This document shows, in pieces, positions 18,501 to 26,412 of a DNA stretch of 64,000 bases (the first letter of the stretch is position 1; each line of letters opens with the position of its first letter). The position numbers and the translations under genes are program-made. Below the pieces are notes generated by a model. That model was not told the DNA's origin, ran no database searches, and saw only the letters and a list, made by a program, of their open reading frames with translations. Source of the stretch: JBFMHP01 sp040752855. GTDB lineage: Bacteria; Pseudomonadota; Gammaproteobacteria; RBG-16-57-12. Location: the NCBI GenBank assembly GCA_040752855.1, contig JBFMHP010000023.1, positions 1 to 64,000 of the forward strand. Reading direction: 5' to 3'.

Positions 18501-20230
18501 TCGTCGCAATTAAGATTGAATCCAGGGTATATCCGCAAAAAATCGCGGTTGTTTTCGTCCTTGTTGATCACACCTACAAAACCGAAGTCCGATTTAACAA
18601 GATTCATCAAATCCATTATGATGCTGGTATACAGCTCAAGATCCGTTGCCGCGGAAACATAACAGGCGTGAATGCGGTTTACCGTGTCAGTCTTAATCCG
18701 CTGGCGAATCAACTCTTCTTCAGTGCGCTTCGATGATGTGATGTCGCGCACATTGACCACAACGACTCTACCCCCATCGTGTATTGCATAACTCACTGAA
18801 ATAATGATTGGAAATACGCTTCCATCCTTTCTCCTTCCACTCACTTCACGATCAGAGCGAAGAGACGCTTTGTTTCCGAGTACGACATCGAGCAATCCGT
18901 CCGGCACATTCATCAGTATATTAATGCCTAATCCGAGTAGTTCATCCGCCGCGTAGCCAAAGATTTTTTCCGCCGCATGATTGATTTCAGTTATCATTCC
19001 ATCGCCGTCAATAACAATCACACCATCTGTCACCGCCTCGAACACGACTGCAAGCCGCGCCTGCCGAAGCGACGAATTCTGCTGCGAATTGACATGACGA
19101 TGACTTTTACGGCGCGCATAGACGAACCAATAGGTCAATGCTCCAACAATCAAAATTCCGCTGATGCCACCGATGTACGACAGGATTACTCCAATATGTG
19201 TCGCGGATGCGCCGGGGATGGGATGAGCAATCCTGGCTTGTGACAGAAGCTCCGCTGGTATCCCGACGCCACGAGTCGAGAGAAAAGTCTGATCCAGAAC
19301 AAGGTCAGCCTCACCAATCTCGGTGAAGTTGTAAGATGATTCATCCAACGCCGATAGATGCTTGATGAGGAGTTTGGCAGCCGACTTTCCTTGATCAATG
19401 CTGCTCACTACAAAACCGCCTGCAAGGCCTGGCAACAGATAGGAATCCACCATGCCGAAGGTATTGTATTTTCCAGTACTTTCTATGACTTTTACCACCT
19501 CAGCGGGCGACAATAAAGATCCTGCATCCGATCGATATCCACCTATAGTCGTGAGCACGACAATACCTTCTTTTCGTTCTTTTAAATCAGCGGACAGATC
19601 GGCGATCTTTTCATATGAAAGAATATTCCATGCTAGATCAGGAATATTTTTCACATCATCACGTATCTGACTGGCTATTGCGCGATGCGTGTCGGTGGCG
19701 TCCCCCACAAACAGAACAGATTTATGGTTGGGGAATAGATTTTTTATGAGTGTGAGGTTTTTAAGAATATCGGTTTTTTCATAGACCCCTGCCACACTGA
19801 CAGGCGCAGATGACAGATCGAGATCGAGATTGTTAATTCCTGAGAAAAATATCGGTGCTTGCGGAAATGTTTTTGTCAGGTGCGAAAATGCGAACGCCAA
19901 TGCACTGTCGTCGGTCACATATACTGCATCCGGTCGGTAGTTTTTGTATCGATCTTGAATATATCTGGCGGCCGACTGCTCCGCCTCTTTGGTATAATCC
20001 GATCGTTTTGCATCAAGATGGTTTACCGTCAATGTATATCTGTGGTCTGAGTCTATCTCGAGCGTCCTGGCAAATCCGCGATGTTGGCCTACGGTCCATG
20101 GATAGTCAGAACTATAAGAGTGCAGTACAAATATTTGCTTTTCGTTTGAACCATACGCACCTGTACTACAGAAAACAAGTGTGAGTATGAGCGCTCGCGA
20201 AAGTGTCCATAAAGTATTTTTTGGCGCCAT
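15536..20230 (-). CDS. Large hybrid histidine kinase with periplasmic substrate-binding-like sensor
   Basis: A 1564-residue membrane kinase. A signal peptide (about 1-27) leads into a periplasmic region of about 300 residues that looks like an ABC_sub_bind-type binding protein (HSYSSDYPWTVGQHRGF, YRPDAVYVTDDSA). One membrane helix lies near 345-368. The cytoplasm carries a PAS domain, a GAF-like domain, another PAS, HisKA (FLATMSHEIRTPMNG), HATPase (NLINNAIKFTEKG, GTGLGLAISQRL), two receivers (ALLDFNMPGMTG and VLMDVQMPEMDG) and a C-terminal Hpt (LAHTLKGSSGNIG). It follows cheB by about 100 bases and overlaps the next response regulator. The 5' half uses more A/T than its neighbours. The ligand is unknown; a small solute is inferred from the fold. 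Confidence 0.9.
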   Translation of the reverse strand: MAPKNTLWTLSRALILTLVFCSTGAYGSNEKQIFVLHSYSSDYPWTVGQHRGFARTLEIDSDHRYTLTVNHLDAKRSDYTKEAEQSAARYIQDRYKNYRPDAVYVTDDSALAFAFSHLTKTFPQAPIFFSGINNLDLDLSSAPVSVAGVYEKTDILKNLTLIKNLFPNHKSVLFVGDATDTHRAIASQIRDDVKNIPDLAWNILSYEKIADLSADLKERKEGIVVLTTIGGYRSDAGSLLSPAEVVKVIESTGKYNTFGMVDSYLLPGLAGGFVVSSIDQGKSAAKLLIKHLSALDESSYNFTEIGEADLVLDQTFLSTRGVGIPAELLSQARIAHPIPGASATHIGVILSYIGGISGILIVGALTYWFVYARRKSHRHVNSQQNSSLRQARLAVVFEAVTDGVIVIDGDGMITEINHAAEKIFGYAADELLGLGINILMNVPDGLLDVVLGNKASLRSDREVSGRRKDGSVFPIIISVSYAIHDGGRVVVVNVRDITSSKRTEEELIRQRIKTDTVNRIHACYVSAATDLELYTSIIMDLMNLVKSDFGFVGVINKDENNRDFLRIYPGFNLNCDETLRRYYDKSVFSYIDLHDFNNLFGQCILREEPVLVNEGAGDPGFYHGMKDHPRINNFLGLPIRHGKSIIGMVGLANRANGYGPDDVELMRPILTSCAQMLGLVQIEQDRKRTAQELQRANSYMSALLENLQHGLLVEDENGKIYACNQTYCDMFGKAELPFLLEGLDCATEFENNRSLFFDPDGYIQKRRKCVNGHTMVAGVEFCLRDGRVLQQDYVPVIVEGASGRVCRNHVWTYHDISSHKRLLAQTEQAANAKGQFLATMSHEIRTPMNGVLGMLHLLNVTQLDEKQRRYVDTARGSGEMLLRVINDILDFSKAEAGKIELEDIPFDLEALLEQSVALLSGAAREKRVELLYLSDSNMPRWVKGDPTRLRQVLTNLINNAIKFTEKGEIVLYVNMLENGRMRFGVRDTGIGMSPDQQKLLFQAFSQVDSSHTRKFGGTGLGLAISQRLVAAMGGKIHVTSSPGGGSDFSFDLALESADDGKEKTRVSDTLARLRFLVVDDNSSIRALLERILETWRVAKIGLAQSGAEALLQLKNAAAACEPYDIALLDFNMPGMTGLELARQVREDVALRNMKLVVVSAVDGQASEDVDAWMTKPVRQAELYGKILQLIGEDIPPAQSASSASAHCGRFDGCKLLLVEDNRINQEVAYEILCARGFDIDIRENGVEAVRAVQDHVYDVVLMDVQMPEMDGLEATRRIRALGGRFAQLPIIAMTAHALGSDSDKSLNAGMNAHVSKPFLPEVLFNTLAQFVVPRDGAVRGQDGAPAAAPHRFPELPGIDVADGLQRLRGNWDSYRRILEMFCAQQADAADRLTGLITQRQWDEAARLAHTLKGSSGNIGAVALYQAAAAVELACRRLDEAAASAGMESLRSRLLEVVDGLKALHASAQSLVLTTPAAETSGPIALQAELAKMLHGLDTDLGEVQSSLARLQAGLVGESIAPQLAALAGALDVFDIDAAKAIIQRLQEVTSENGPATTGGCTNAN

Positions 20231-20332
20231 ATCCGGCTGGCCTTCCCTGTTTGTCAGTTTATTCTATAGACACGTAGGTAGGATTGATTCCATGAATCAC
20301 ATACAGCGCATCCCACATACCACCAGAGACAC

Positions 20333-21394
20333 TCATGACTCCTGCAGCACCCTTATCAACTGGTCCGCGACGGCGTCTAGCGGCAGGATATCCACCACAC
20401 CGCCATGCCGGATGGCCTCTTTTGGCATCCCGAAGACCACGCATGTTTTTTCGTCTTGCGCTATGGTATAGGCACCGGCATCACGCATTTTCTTCATGCC
20501 CTGCGCCCCGTCCCCGCCCATACCGGTGAGGATGACGCCCAACGCGTTTACACCGACGTTTTCTGCGACTGAATCGAAAAGAACATCCACGGAAGGACGA
20601 TGACGATTAACCGGCGGATCTTGACCTAGTCTGCACACCAGCTTTGCTCCATCGCGCGCAACCCGCAGGTGGCTGTGCCCGGGGGCGATGTAAACATGGC
20701 CGGAAACAATTTGCTGTCCGTCCTCGGCCTCGCAGACTGACATCCGCGTTACGGTATCCATGCGCTTGGCAAAAGGCTTGCTGAATGCATCCGGGATGTG
20801 TTGCGCTATCACTATGGCTGGAAAATCCGCCGGCAAAACCTGAAGGATCTCCTTGATCGCCTCGGTACCCCCGGTCGATGACCCTATTGCCACCAAACGG
20901 TTTGTCGTCTTGAATGCGTTAGTAAATATCTTTGGATTTTTATCGACGCGTTGCACATGTGCGATATTGAGTTGCCGAATATTCACATTCGCGGCCATGC
21001 GGATCTTTTCAACGATCTCATCATGGAATGCGACAAGTTGCCGCTCGAGATCGACCTTCGGCTTGGCGACATAATCCACTGCGCCGAGCTCAAGCGCTTG
21101 TAATGTCACATCTGCACCTTTTTCAGTCAGCGTCGAAACCATAATCACAGGCATCGGTCGCAGCCGCATCAGATTTCCCAGAAATGTGATTCCATCCATC
21201 CTCGGCATTTCTACGTCGAGCGTCAGGACGTCAGGATTCAGCAACTTTATCTTTTCGCGCGCAATAAATGGGTCGGGCGCCACTCCTACGACTTCGATGT
21301 CATGCTCTTGAGCCAGCATGTCGGACAAGATCTTGCGAACCAGGGCTGAGTCATCAATAATCAGTACTTTGATTTTTTTCATCAGCGAATCCAC
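20333..21394 (-). CDS. cheB: CheB protein-glutamate methylesterase
   Basis: Chemotaxis adaptation enzyme that demethylates receptors when phosphorylated by CheA. In 353 residues there are a receiver (VLIIDDSALVRK, phosphoacceptor Asp in TLDVEMPRMDG), a linker, and the catalytic domain with Ser in GSSTGGTEA, His in IAQHIPD and Asp in TGMGGDGAQG. It starts 5 bases after the cheD stop; an in-frame ATG four codons later (21382) is the alternative. Last chemotaxis enzyme of the operon, as in the che2 cluster of Pseudomonas. Confidence 0.96.
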   Translation of the reverse strand: MDSLMKKIKVLIIDDSALVRKILSDMLAQEHDIEVVGVAPDPFIAREKIKLLNPDVLTLDVEMPRMDGITFLGNLMRLRPMPVIMVSTLTEKGADVTLQALELGAVDYVAKPKVDLERQLVAFHDEIVEKIRMAANVNIRQLNIAHVQRVDKNPKIFTNAFKTTNRLVAIGSSTGGTEAIKEILQVLPADFPAIVIAQHIPDAFSKPFAKRMDTVTRMSVCEAEDGQQIVSGHVYIAPGHSHLRVARDGAKLVCRLGQDPPVNRHRPSVDVLFDSVAENVGVNALGVILTGMGGDGAQGMKKMRDAGAYTIAQDEKTCVVFGMPKEAIRHGGVVDILPLDAVADQLIRVLQES

Positions 21395-21399
21395 ATCAA

Positions 21400-22050
21400 T
21401 CAGAATAGTTCTACATCACCTTGTATCGGCTTTGTTTGCAACGACTCTAGATATTCCGCTTCACGCTGAATAATCGTATCGTTATGCATGCTGACCAGTT
21501 TTTTAACTTTTACTCTTCCGGTTAGCGGAAAATAAACCACTTTGCGCGGATAGAAAGCACCCAAGTCCTGCGCCTTGACGGCGAATCCTTCCATCTTTAC
21601 GTAACTCAGCACGAAATCTATATTCTTCCGCCCCACATCTGCACTGGTGATATGACTTATCACGCGCCCGCCGCCAAACAACTTGACTTCAATATTTCTG
21701 CGATCACCACCGTTCTTCAAGATCTCGTTGATGAGATTTTCCATGGCAAAATTTCCATATCGATTGGCTTCGCTCAACCAATTGTCGCTTTGGGAATTTT
21801 TGCGCGACACCGGGAGCATAAAATGATTCATGCCACCTATGCCAAAGACCGTGTCGCGAATACACGCGGAAATGCAAGACCCCAGCACCGTCACGATGAT
21901 CTCGTCGTTGACCGTGACATAACATTGTCCTGGAAGAAGCTTTGCCGCATATTTTCCATGATATTTATCCCAGTACCGGTTGACATCGGAAAACCCTTTC
22001 AACGGCTTGGGAAGCGGCGGCAGTTTTTCACTACTCATATAACCTGACAA
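21400..22050 (-). CDS. cheD: CheD receptor glutamine deamidase
   Basis: Deamidates glutamines in chemoreceptors to make methylatable glutamates. The 216-residue protein contains the catalytic Cys in LGSCISACIRD and His in GGMNHFMLP, and a Thr-containing core typical of CheD. It lies between cheR and cheB with 2- and 5-base gaps, so it is part of the same transcript. No anomaly seen. Confidence 0.95.
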   Translation of the reverse strand: MSGYMSSEKLPPLPKPLKGFSDVNRYWDKYHGKYAAKLLPGQCYVTVNDEIIVTVLGSCISACIRDTVFGIGGMNHFMLPVSRKNSQSDNWLSEANRYGNFAMENLINEILKNGGDRRNIEVKLFGGGRVISHITSADVGRKNIDFVLSYVKMEGFAVKAQDLGAFYPRKVVYFPLTGRVKVKKLVSMHNDTIIQREAEYLESLQTKPIQGDVELF

Positions 22051-22052
22051 AG

Positions 22053-22916
22053 CTACACCTTTTTCTGATAAATAGTGTTGCCCAGGAGTCTAAAATCATC
22101 GCTTATGTTGAACAGTGATTCTGAATGACCAATGAACAAGTGACCTTGTGGCGCCATGATCCTTGAATAGCGCTCGAACAGCTGGACTTTTGTAGGCTTA
22201 TCGAAGTAAATCACCACGTTACGGCAAAATATTACATCGAAGGGACCCTTCATTGGCCAGTGCTGAAGCAGATTGAGCTGTTTGAACGATATCAATTTCT
22301 GTACATCCTCACTGACCCTTACCTGGCCATCATTGCTTCCTTTGCCACGAACAAACCATTTTTTCTTTACCCTGTCGTCCAGCTCACTGATGCGATCGAC
22401 GGCGTATACCCCGGATTGCGCCTTCTCCACGACATTCGTATCGATGTCCGTCGCAAGTATGCGCACATCCCAGTTAGGATGACGCTCGAAGAATTCACGC
22501 ACTGTTATGGCGAGGGAGTACGGCTCCTCACCGGTAGAACATCCGGCAGACCATATTCTGATCCTGCGGCTATCTCTATTTTTGTTGATGAGTTCGGGAA
22601 AAACTTGATTTTTCAAATATTCGAAGTGGTGTTTTTCCCGGAAAAATGACGTGAGATTCGTGGTGATTGCATTGACGAGATTGACCAGCTCAACATCATC
22701 ATTGCCAATCAACTCTAGATAATCTGAAAATCGGCTGATATTCAATGCCCGCAGCCGTCGCGTCAGCCGGCTATACACCAGCTGACGCTTGGCATCAGTC
22801 AACACAATCCCGGCGTGCTTAGTTATCAGCTCCTTGATGCGCCGAAAGTCGGATTCATTGAACTCGAACTCACGGTCTGCTATCTGTTCGGAATCAAAAT
22901 TCTTCCCAGACATCAT
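22053..22916 (-). CDS. cheR: CheR chemotaxis methyltransferase
   Basis: SAM-dependent receptor methyltransferase, 287 residues. It has an N-terminal helical domain and a catalytic domain with SAGCSTGEEPYSLA and FCRNVVIYFDKP. There is no TPR extension, unlike WspC, which fits tethering by the C-terminal WEEF pentapeptide of the neighbouring receptor. Two adjacent ATG codons (22916, 22913) precede MSGKN; AGGAGG lies 9 bases ahead. The start overlaps the receptor gene by about 20 bases. Confidence 0.94.
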   Translation of the reverse strand: MMSGKNFDSEQIADREFEFNESDFRRIKELITKHAGIVLTDAKRQLVYSRLTRRLRALNISRFSDYLELIGNDDVELVNLVNAITTNLTSFFREKHHFEYLKNQVFPELINKNRDSRRIRIWSAGCSTGEEPYSLAITVREFFERHPNWDVRILATDIDTNVVEKAQSGVYAVDRISELDDRVKKKWFVRGKGSNDGQVRVSEDVQKLISFKQLNLLQHWPMKGPFDVIFCRNVVIYFDKPTKVQLFERYSRIMAPQGHLFIGHSESLFNISDDFRLLGNTIYQKKV

Positions 22917-25833
22917 CACCCGAGGCCTCCTGCGGACGCGGTTTTGGAGCCGCTGCTTTCTTGGCGTTGGCCGCGCGTCGTTCTGTAGATACGGCCTTTG
23001 GTTTTCGCGCCGGCACGGCTGCCGGCTCTTTATCGTCATCACCATGCGCATCGCCAAGATCAAACGACTTGACCATGACATTCAGCGCGTGGGTTTGCTC
23101 GTCCAATGATTCACTTGCCGCCGCTGCCTGCTCAACCAGCGCGGCATTCTGCTGCACGGCCTCGTCCATGTGAGAGACCGCCTTGTTGATTTGTTCGATG
23201 CCCGCCGACTGTTCTTGGCTCGCAGCGGCGATTTCCGCAATGATGTCGCTGACCTTCTTGACCATGCCGACGATTTCTTGCAGTGTATCTCCGGACTCGT
23301 TTACCAAATGCGTCCCGTCCTCCACCTTGGAAACACTGTCCTTGATCAACGCCTTGATTTCCTTCGCCGCCGCTGCGCTGCGCTGAGCCAGATTGCGCAC
23401 CTCGGACGCCACCACGGCAAAGCCCCTTCCCTGTTCACCGGCACGGGCCGCCTCGACCGCGGCGTTGAGCGCCAGCAGATTGGTCTGGAAGGCGATTTCA
23501 TCGATCACGCCAATGATGTCGGCGATTTTTTTGCTGCTGTTATTGATTTCCGCCATGGCATCGATCGCGCGATTGACCACCTCGCCGCCCTTTTCCGCAT
23601 GCTCTTTTGTGCTGGAGGCCAGCTGATTTGCCGCTCTGGCATTGTCGGCGTTCTGCTTCACGGTGCTTGTCAGCTGTTCCATACTGGATGCCGTCTCTTC
23701 CAGCGATGCCGCCTGTTCCTCGGTACGTTGACTGAGATCAGTGTTTCCTTGCGCGATTTCGGACGATGCGACTGATATGCTCTTCGATGCCTTTGCTATG
23801 TCCGATATCGCCGAACTCAAATTCTCCATGGTACCGTTAATGGCATCCTGCAACTGCTGGTATTCACCCTTGAATTGTCCATGCATGCGCTGTGTCAGAT
23901 CGTTTTTCGACAAATGCTGCAGGAGTTTTTTAACCTCTTGCACCGGCGTTACGATAGCATCGAGCATGTTATTGACGCCTTGACCAAGGGTCTTCATGAA
24001 CCCATGGTAGTTCGCGACATCGATCCGCTCGTCCAGGCGCCCATCGATGGCGTTATTGATCAAACGCTCGATCTGGCGCTGCGCATCCATTTCCTCGGTT
24101 ATATCCTTCCATTCGAGCGCGCATCCCAGCTGTTTTCCATTATTGTCGACGATGGCGCTGAGTGTGAGGGAAAACTCAAGCTCCGCAACCTTGATATTCG
24201 CCTGATACGGCATCCGTGTTTTATCGGCGATCAAGTTGCGCTGATGGCGGGGATTTTTGTGAAATTGGTCAATATTCGTGCCAATCAACTTGTTGACATC
24301 GAATCCTGGGAACTTTTCCCTTAGCACACCCTGATGCTTAGACAACAGATTGATCACGGCCGGATTGGCATAGGTGATATTCGCATTCATATCACACATC
24401 ATCATCGCTGTGGTCGAACCTTCCACCGCCGACATTAACTGGGCGACCTCGATTTCCTTTTTGCGCAGCTGTGTGACATCGGCCCATTCAAGCGTGTTGC
24501 CTACGTATTTGCCGCTCAAGTCATGTATCGCATTGACACGAATATGAAATATCAAAGGACCGACATGAATATCCGTTTCATAGGGAAGGTTGCGCGGATC
24601 TTCCAGCAGCCGCCGTTGATGAGACGGATTCTTGTGGAATATATCAATACAGGTACCCACAATATTGTCCACACTGAAGCGCGGATACAGGGATTCCAGC
24701 TCACGGCGGTATTTACCGAGCAGTTCCTTGGTGGATTCATTGGCGTAGGTGATAACCAAATCACGATCTATCATCATGATCGCTGTCTGCGCCTTGTCGA
24801 TCGCCTTTTGCAGTTTTTTGGATTGCTCTTCCTCAGCGCGGGCCTTGGTCACATCGTTCCATTGCACGACGTATCCTATCTTCGTCCCGTTCGAGTCATA
24901 CAGCGGCCTTGTCTCATGCTCGAACAAAAAGCTTCCGGGCGTAATGTAGCCATTGCGCTTGTCACGCGGGCCCATCGCCTTCAGAATGTTCTTGATTGCC
25001 TGCGGGTCTTTGTGATAGCGATGAATACTTCCGCCAACCACTTCGCTCGCCTTGAATCCAGGAAGATACTTCGCAAGCTCACCTTCGAGCGACGTTAAGA
25101 TATCGCGCGCTTTTTTGTTCACAAATACGATGTTTTCATCGATGTCTGCGATCATGATATTGATCGGCGAATGTTCCAATACATCCTTCATGACATCCAG
25201 CATAGAAATGACATTGCCAGTCATATTGCTCGTTTCCTCCGCACTCTTATGAGGCGCGTTAATCATGGTATTAGCGATGTTATTCAACGCGGTTTCCCAT
25301 GCGGAACTGACATCATCCGTCCAGAGATCGCCCGCTATCTCACTCATCACATCGAGCAGTGTTTCCGCCACAAACGGATAATACTCCGGCATGACGCCAT
25401 AGGCGTGGTGTCGAGCGCCAAGCTCTTTCAAAGCTCTTGACAGAGTGTCAGGTTTGCGCAAGTTATTGACAACCAGCACCAATGCCGCGATCAGTTTCTT
25501 TTTCTGCTGCGCAATGTCCACCCCGCGGAACAGCGGACGCACTTGCGGATGACGCTTGAACAACTCTTCATAGAATCTGGATACCAATTCATCTGCGTGC
25601 GGAGCTAGTGCTTTGAACGAAGACTCCAGGATGTCTATATCGCTGGAGTCGGTCGAAATGCTTTTGCGCCGAGCAATAGTTCCCTTATTCGGTCTCACCG
25701 CTACACGCTCAGCTTTGCCGCCACGTTCTTTGCCGCGTGCGCGGCCGTCGTTTGCCGAACTTGAAGACTCATTGTCGGATAGCTGATTCTCCAGCCACGC
25801 CATTGGGTCTTCGTTTGTCCTCTTCTTTGTCAT
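22894..25833 (-). CDS. Soluble chemoreceptor: flavohaemoglobin-type globin + three PAS + MCP domain, WEEF tail
   Basis: A 979-residue receptor without membrane segments. Residues about 65-192 look like a bacterial globin of the flavohaemoglobin type. Candidate key residues are Tyr88 (B10, in RFYEELF), Phe102 (CD1), Gln109 or 110 (E7) and proximal His142 (F8, in GARHHAYG). Three PAS-like repeats follow (about 210-330, 345-455, 468-580), sharing HKNP-HQR and LEWxDVT patterns. The MCP signalling domain has the usual tip EIAFQTNLLALNAAVEAARA. The tail GDDVWEEF ends in a CheR-binding pentapeptide like Pseudomonas Aer2/McpB. It is the only receptor gene of the operon. A cytosolic oxygen or redox sensor is inferred. 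Confidence 0.92.
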   Translation of the reverse strand: MTKKRTNEDPMAWLENQLSDNESSSSANDGRARGKERGGKAERVAVRPNKGTIARRKSISTDSSDIDILESSFKALAPHADELVSRFYEELFKRHPQVRPLFRGVDIAQQKKKLIAALVLVVNNLRKPDTLSRALKELGARHHAYGVMPEYYPFVAETLLDVMSEIAGDLWTDDVSSAWETALNNIANTMINAPHKSAEETSNMTGNVISMLDVMKDVLEHSPINIMIADIDENIVFVNKKARDILTSLEGELAKYLPGFKASEVVGGSIHRYHKDPQAIKNILKAMGPRDKRNGYITPGSFLFEHETRPLYDSNGTKIGYVVQWNDVTKARAEEEQSKKLQKAIDKAQTAIMMIDRDLVITYANESTKELLGKYRRELESLYPRFSVDNIVGTCIDIFHKNPSHQRRLLEDPRNLPYETDIHVGPLIFHIRVNAIHDLSGKYVGNTLEWADVTQLRKKEIEVAQLMSAVEGSTTAMMMCDMNANITYANPAVINLLSKHQGVLREKFPGFDVNKLIGTNIDQFHKNPRHQRNLIADKTRMPYQANIKVAELEFSLTLSAIVDNNGKQLGCALEWKDITEEMDAQRQIERLINNAIDGRLDERIDVANYHGFMKTLGQGVNNMLDAIVTPVQEVKKLLQHLSKNDLTQRMHGQFKGEYQQLQDAINGTMENLSSAISDIAKASKSISVASSEIAQGNTDLSQRTEEQAASLEETASSMEQLTSTVKQNADNARAANQLASSTKEHAEKGGEVVNRAIDAMAEINNSSKKIADIIGVIDEIAFQTNLLALNAAVEAARAGEQGRGFAVVASEVRNLAQRSAAAAKEIKALIKDSVSKVEDGTHLVNESGDTLQEIVGMVKKVSDIIAEIAAASQEQSAGIEQINKAVSHMDEAVQQNAALVEQAAAASESLDEQTHALNVMVKSFDLGDAHGDDDKEPAAVPARKPKAVSTERRAANAKKAAAPKPRPQEASGDDVWEEF

Positions 25834-25868
25834 AGCTCACTCTCCAGCCTTTGGCTCATGCAGATGCA

Positions 25869-26402
25869 CTATTGGACCTTGTGTTCTTTTGTGCTCAGAT
25901 TGATCAATACATTCATGTCATTGGTATTGAGCAATTTGTTGATATCGAGAATAATCACCATTTTATCTCCGATCGTGGCAAGACCTCGGACGAAGTCCGT
26001 ATTGATGTCATTGCCGAAATCCGGCGCCGGCTTCAGTCCGTCCTTGTTCAGACTGTAGACATCCGAGACCCCGTCGACCACTACACCGATGGTCCGTGTC
26101 TTGTCCTGCGCATCGACCTTGAGGACCACGACGACAGTGGTCGGTCCGTATTCGAGTTTTCCTAGATTGAATCTCATTCTGAGATCAATGATGGGAACGA
26201 TGGTGCCGCGCAGATTCATGACGCCCTGCACGTAAGAGGGGGTGTTTGGAATACGTGTCGCACTGTCCCATCCCTTGATCTCTTGAACTCTAAGGATATC
26301 GACTCCGTACTCCTCACCTGCCAGCATGAAGGTGAGATACTGATCATTGCCGTTTTGGTTTTCTATAATTCGCTCGGCGCCTAGCAGTTGCGCAGCATCC
26401 AT
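25869..26402 (-). CDS. cheW: CheW coupling protein
   Basis: A 177-residue CheW linking CheA to the soluble receptor. Its core reads LTFMLAGEEYGVDILRVQEIKGW, within which VDILRVQEI and the later VMNLRGTIVPIIDLR are diagnostic. GAGGAG stands 7 bases before the ATG at 26402, so this start is preferred over a longer frame beginning inside cheA. It sits between cheA and the receptor gene. No anomaly seen. Confidence 0.95.
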   Translation of the reverse strand: MDAAQLLGAERIIENQNGNDQYLTFMLAGEEYGVDILRVQEIKGWDSATRIPNTPSYVQGVMNLRGTIVPIIDLRMRFNLGKLEYGPTTVVVVLKVDAQDKTRTIGVVVDGVSDVYSLNKDGLKPAPDFGNDINTDFVRGLATIGDKMVIILDINKLLNTNDMNVLINLSTKEHKVQ

Positions 26403-26412
26403 AATTAACTCC

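Noticed and set aside
22894..22916. Possible frameshift between the receptor and cheR
   Set aside because: The overlap of about 20 bases is a normal gene overlap: the receptor ends in WEEF and cheR starts at tandem ATG codons with AGGAGG upstream.
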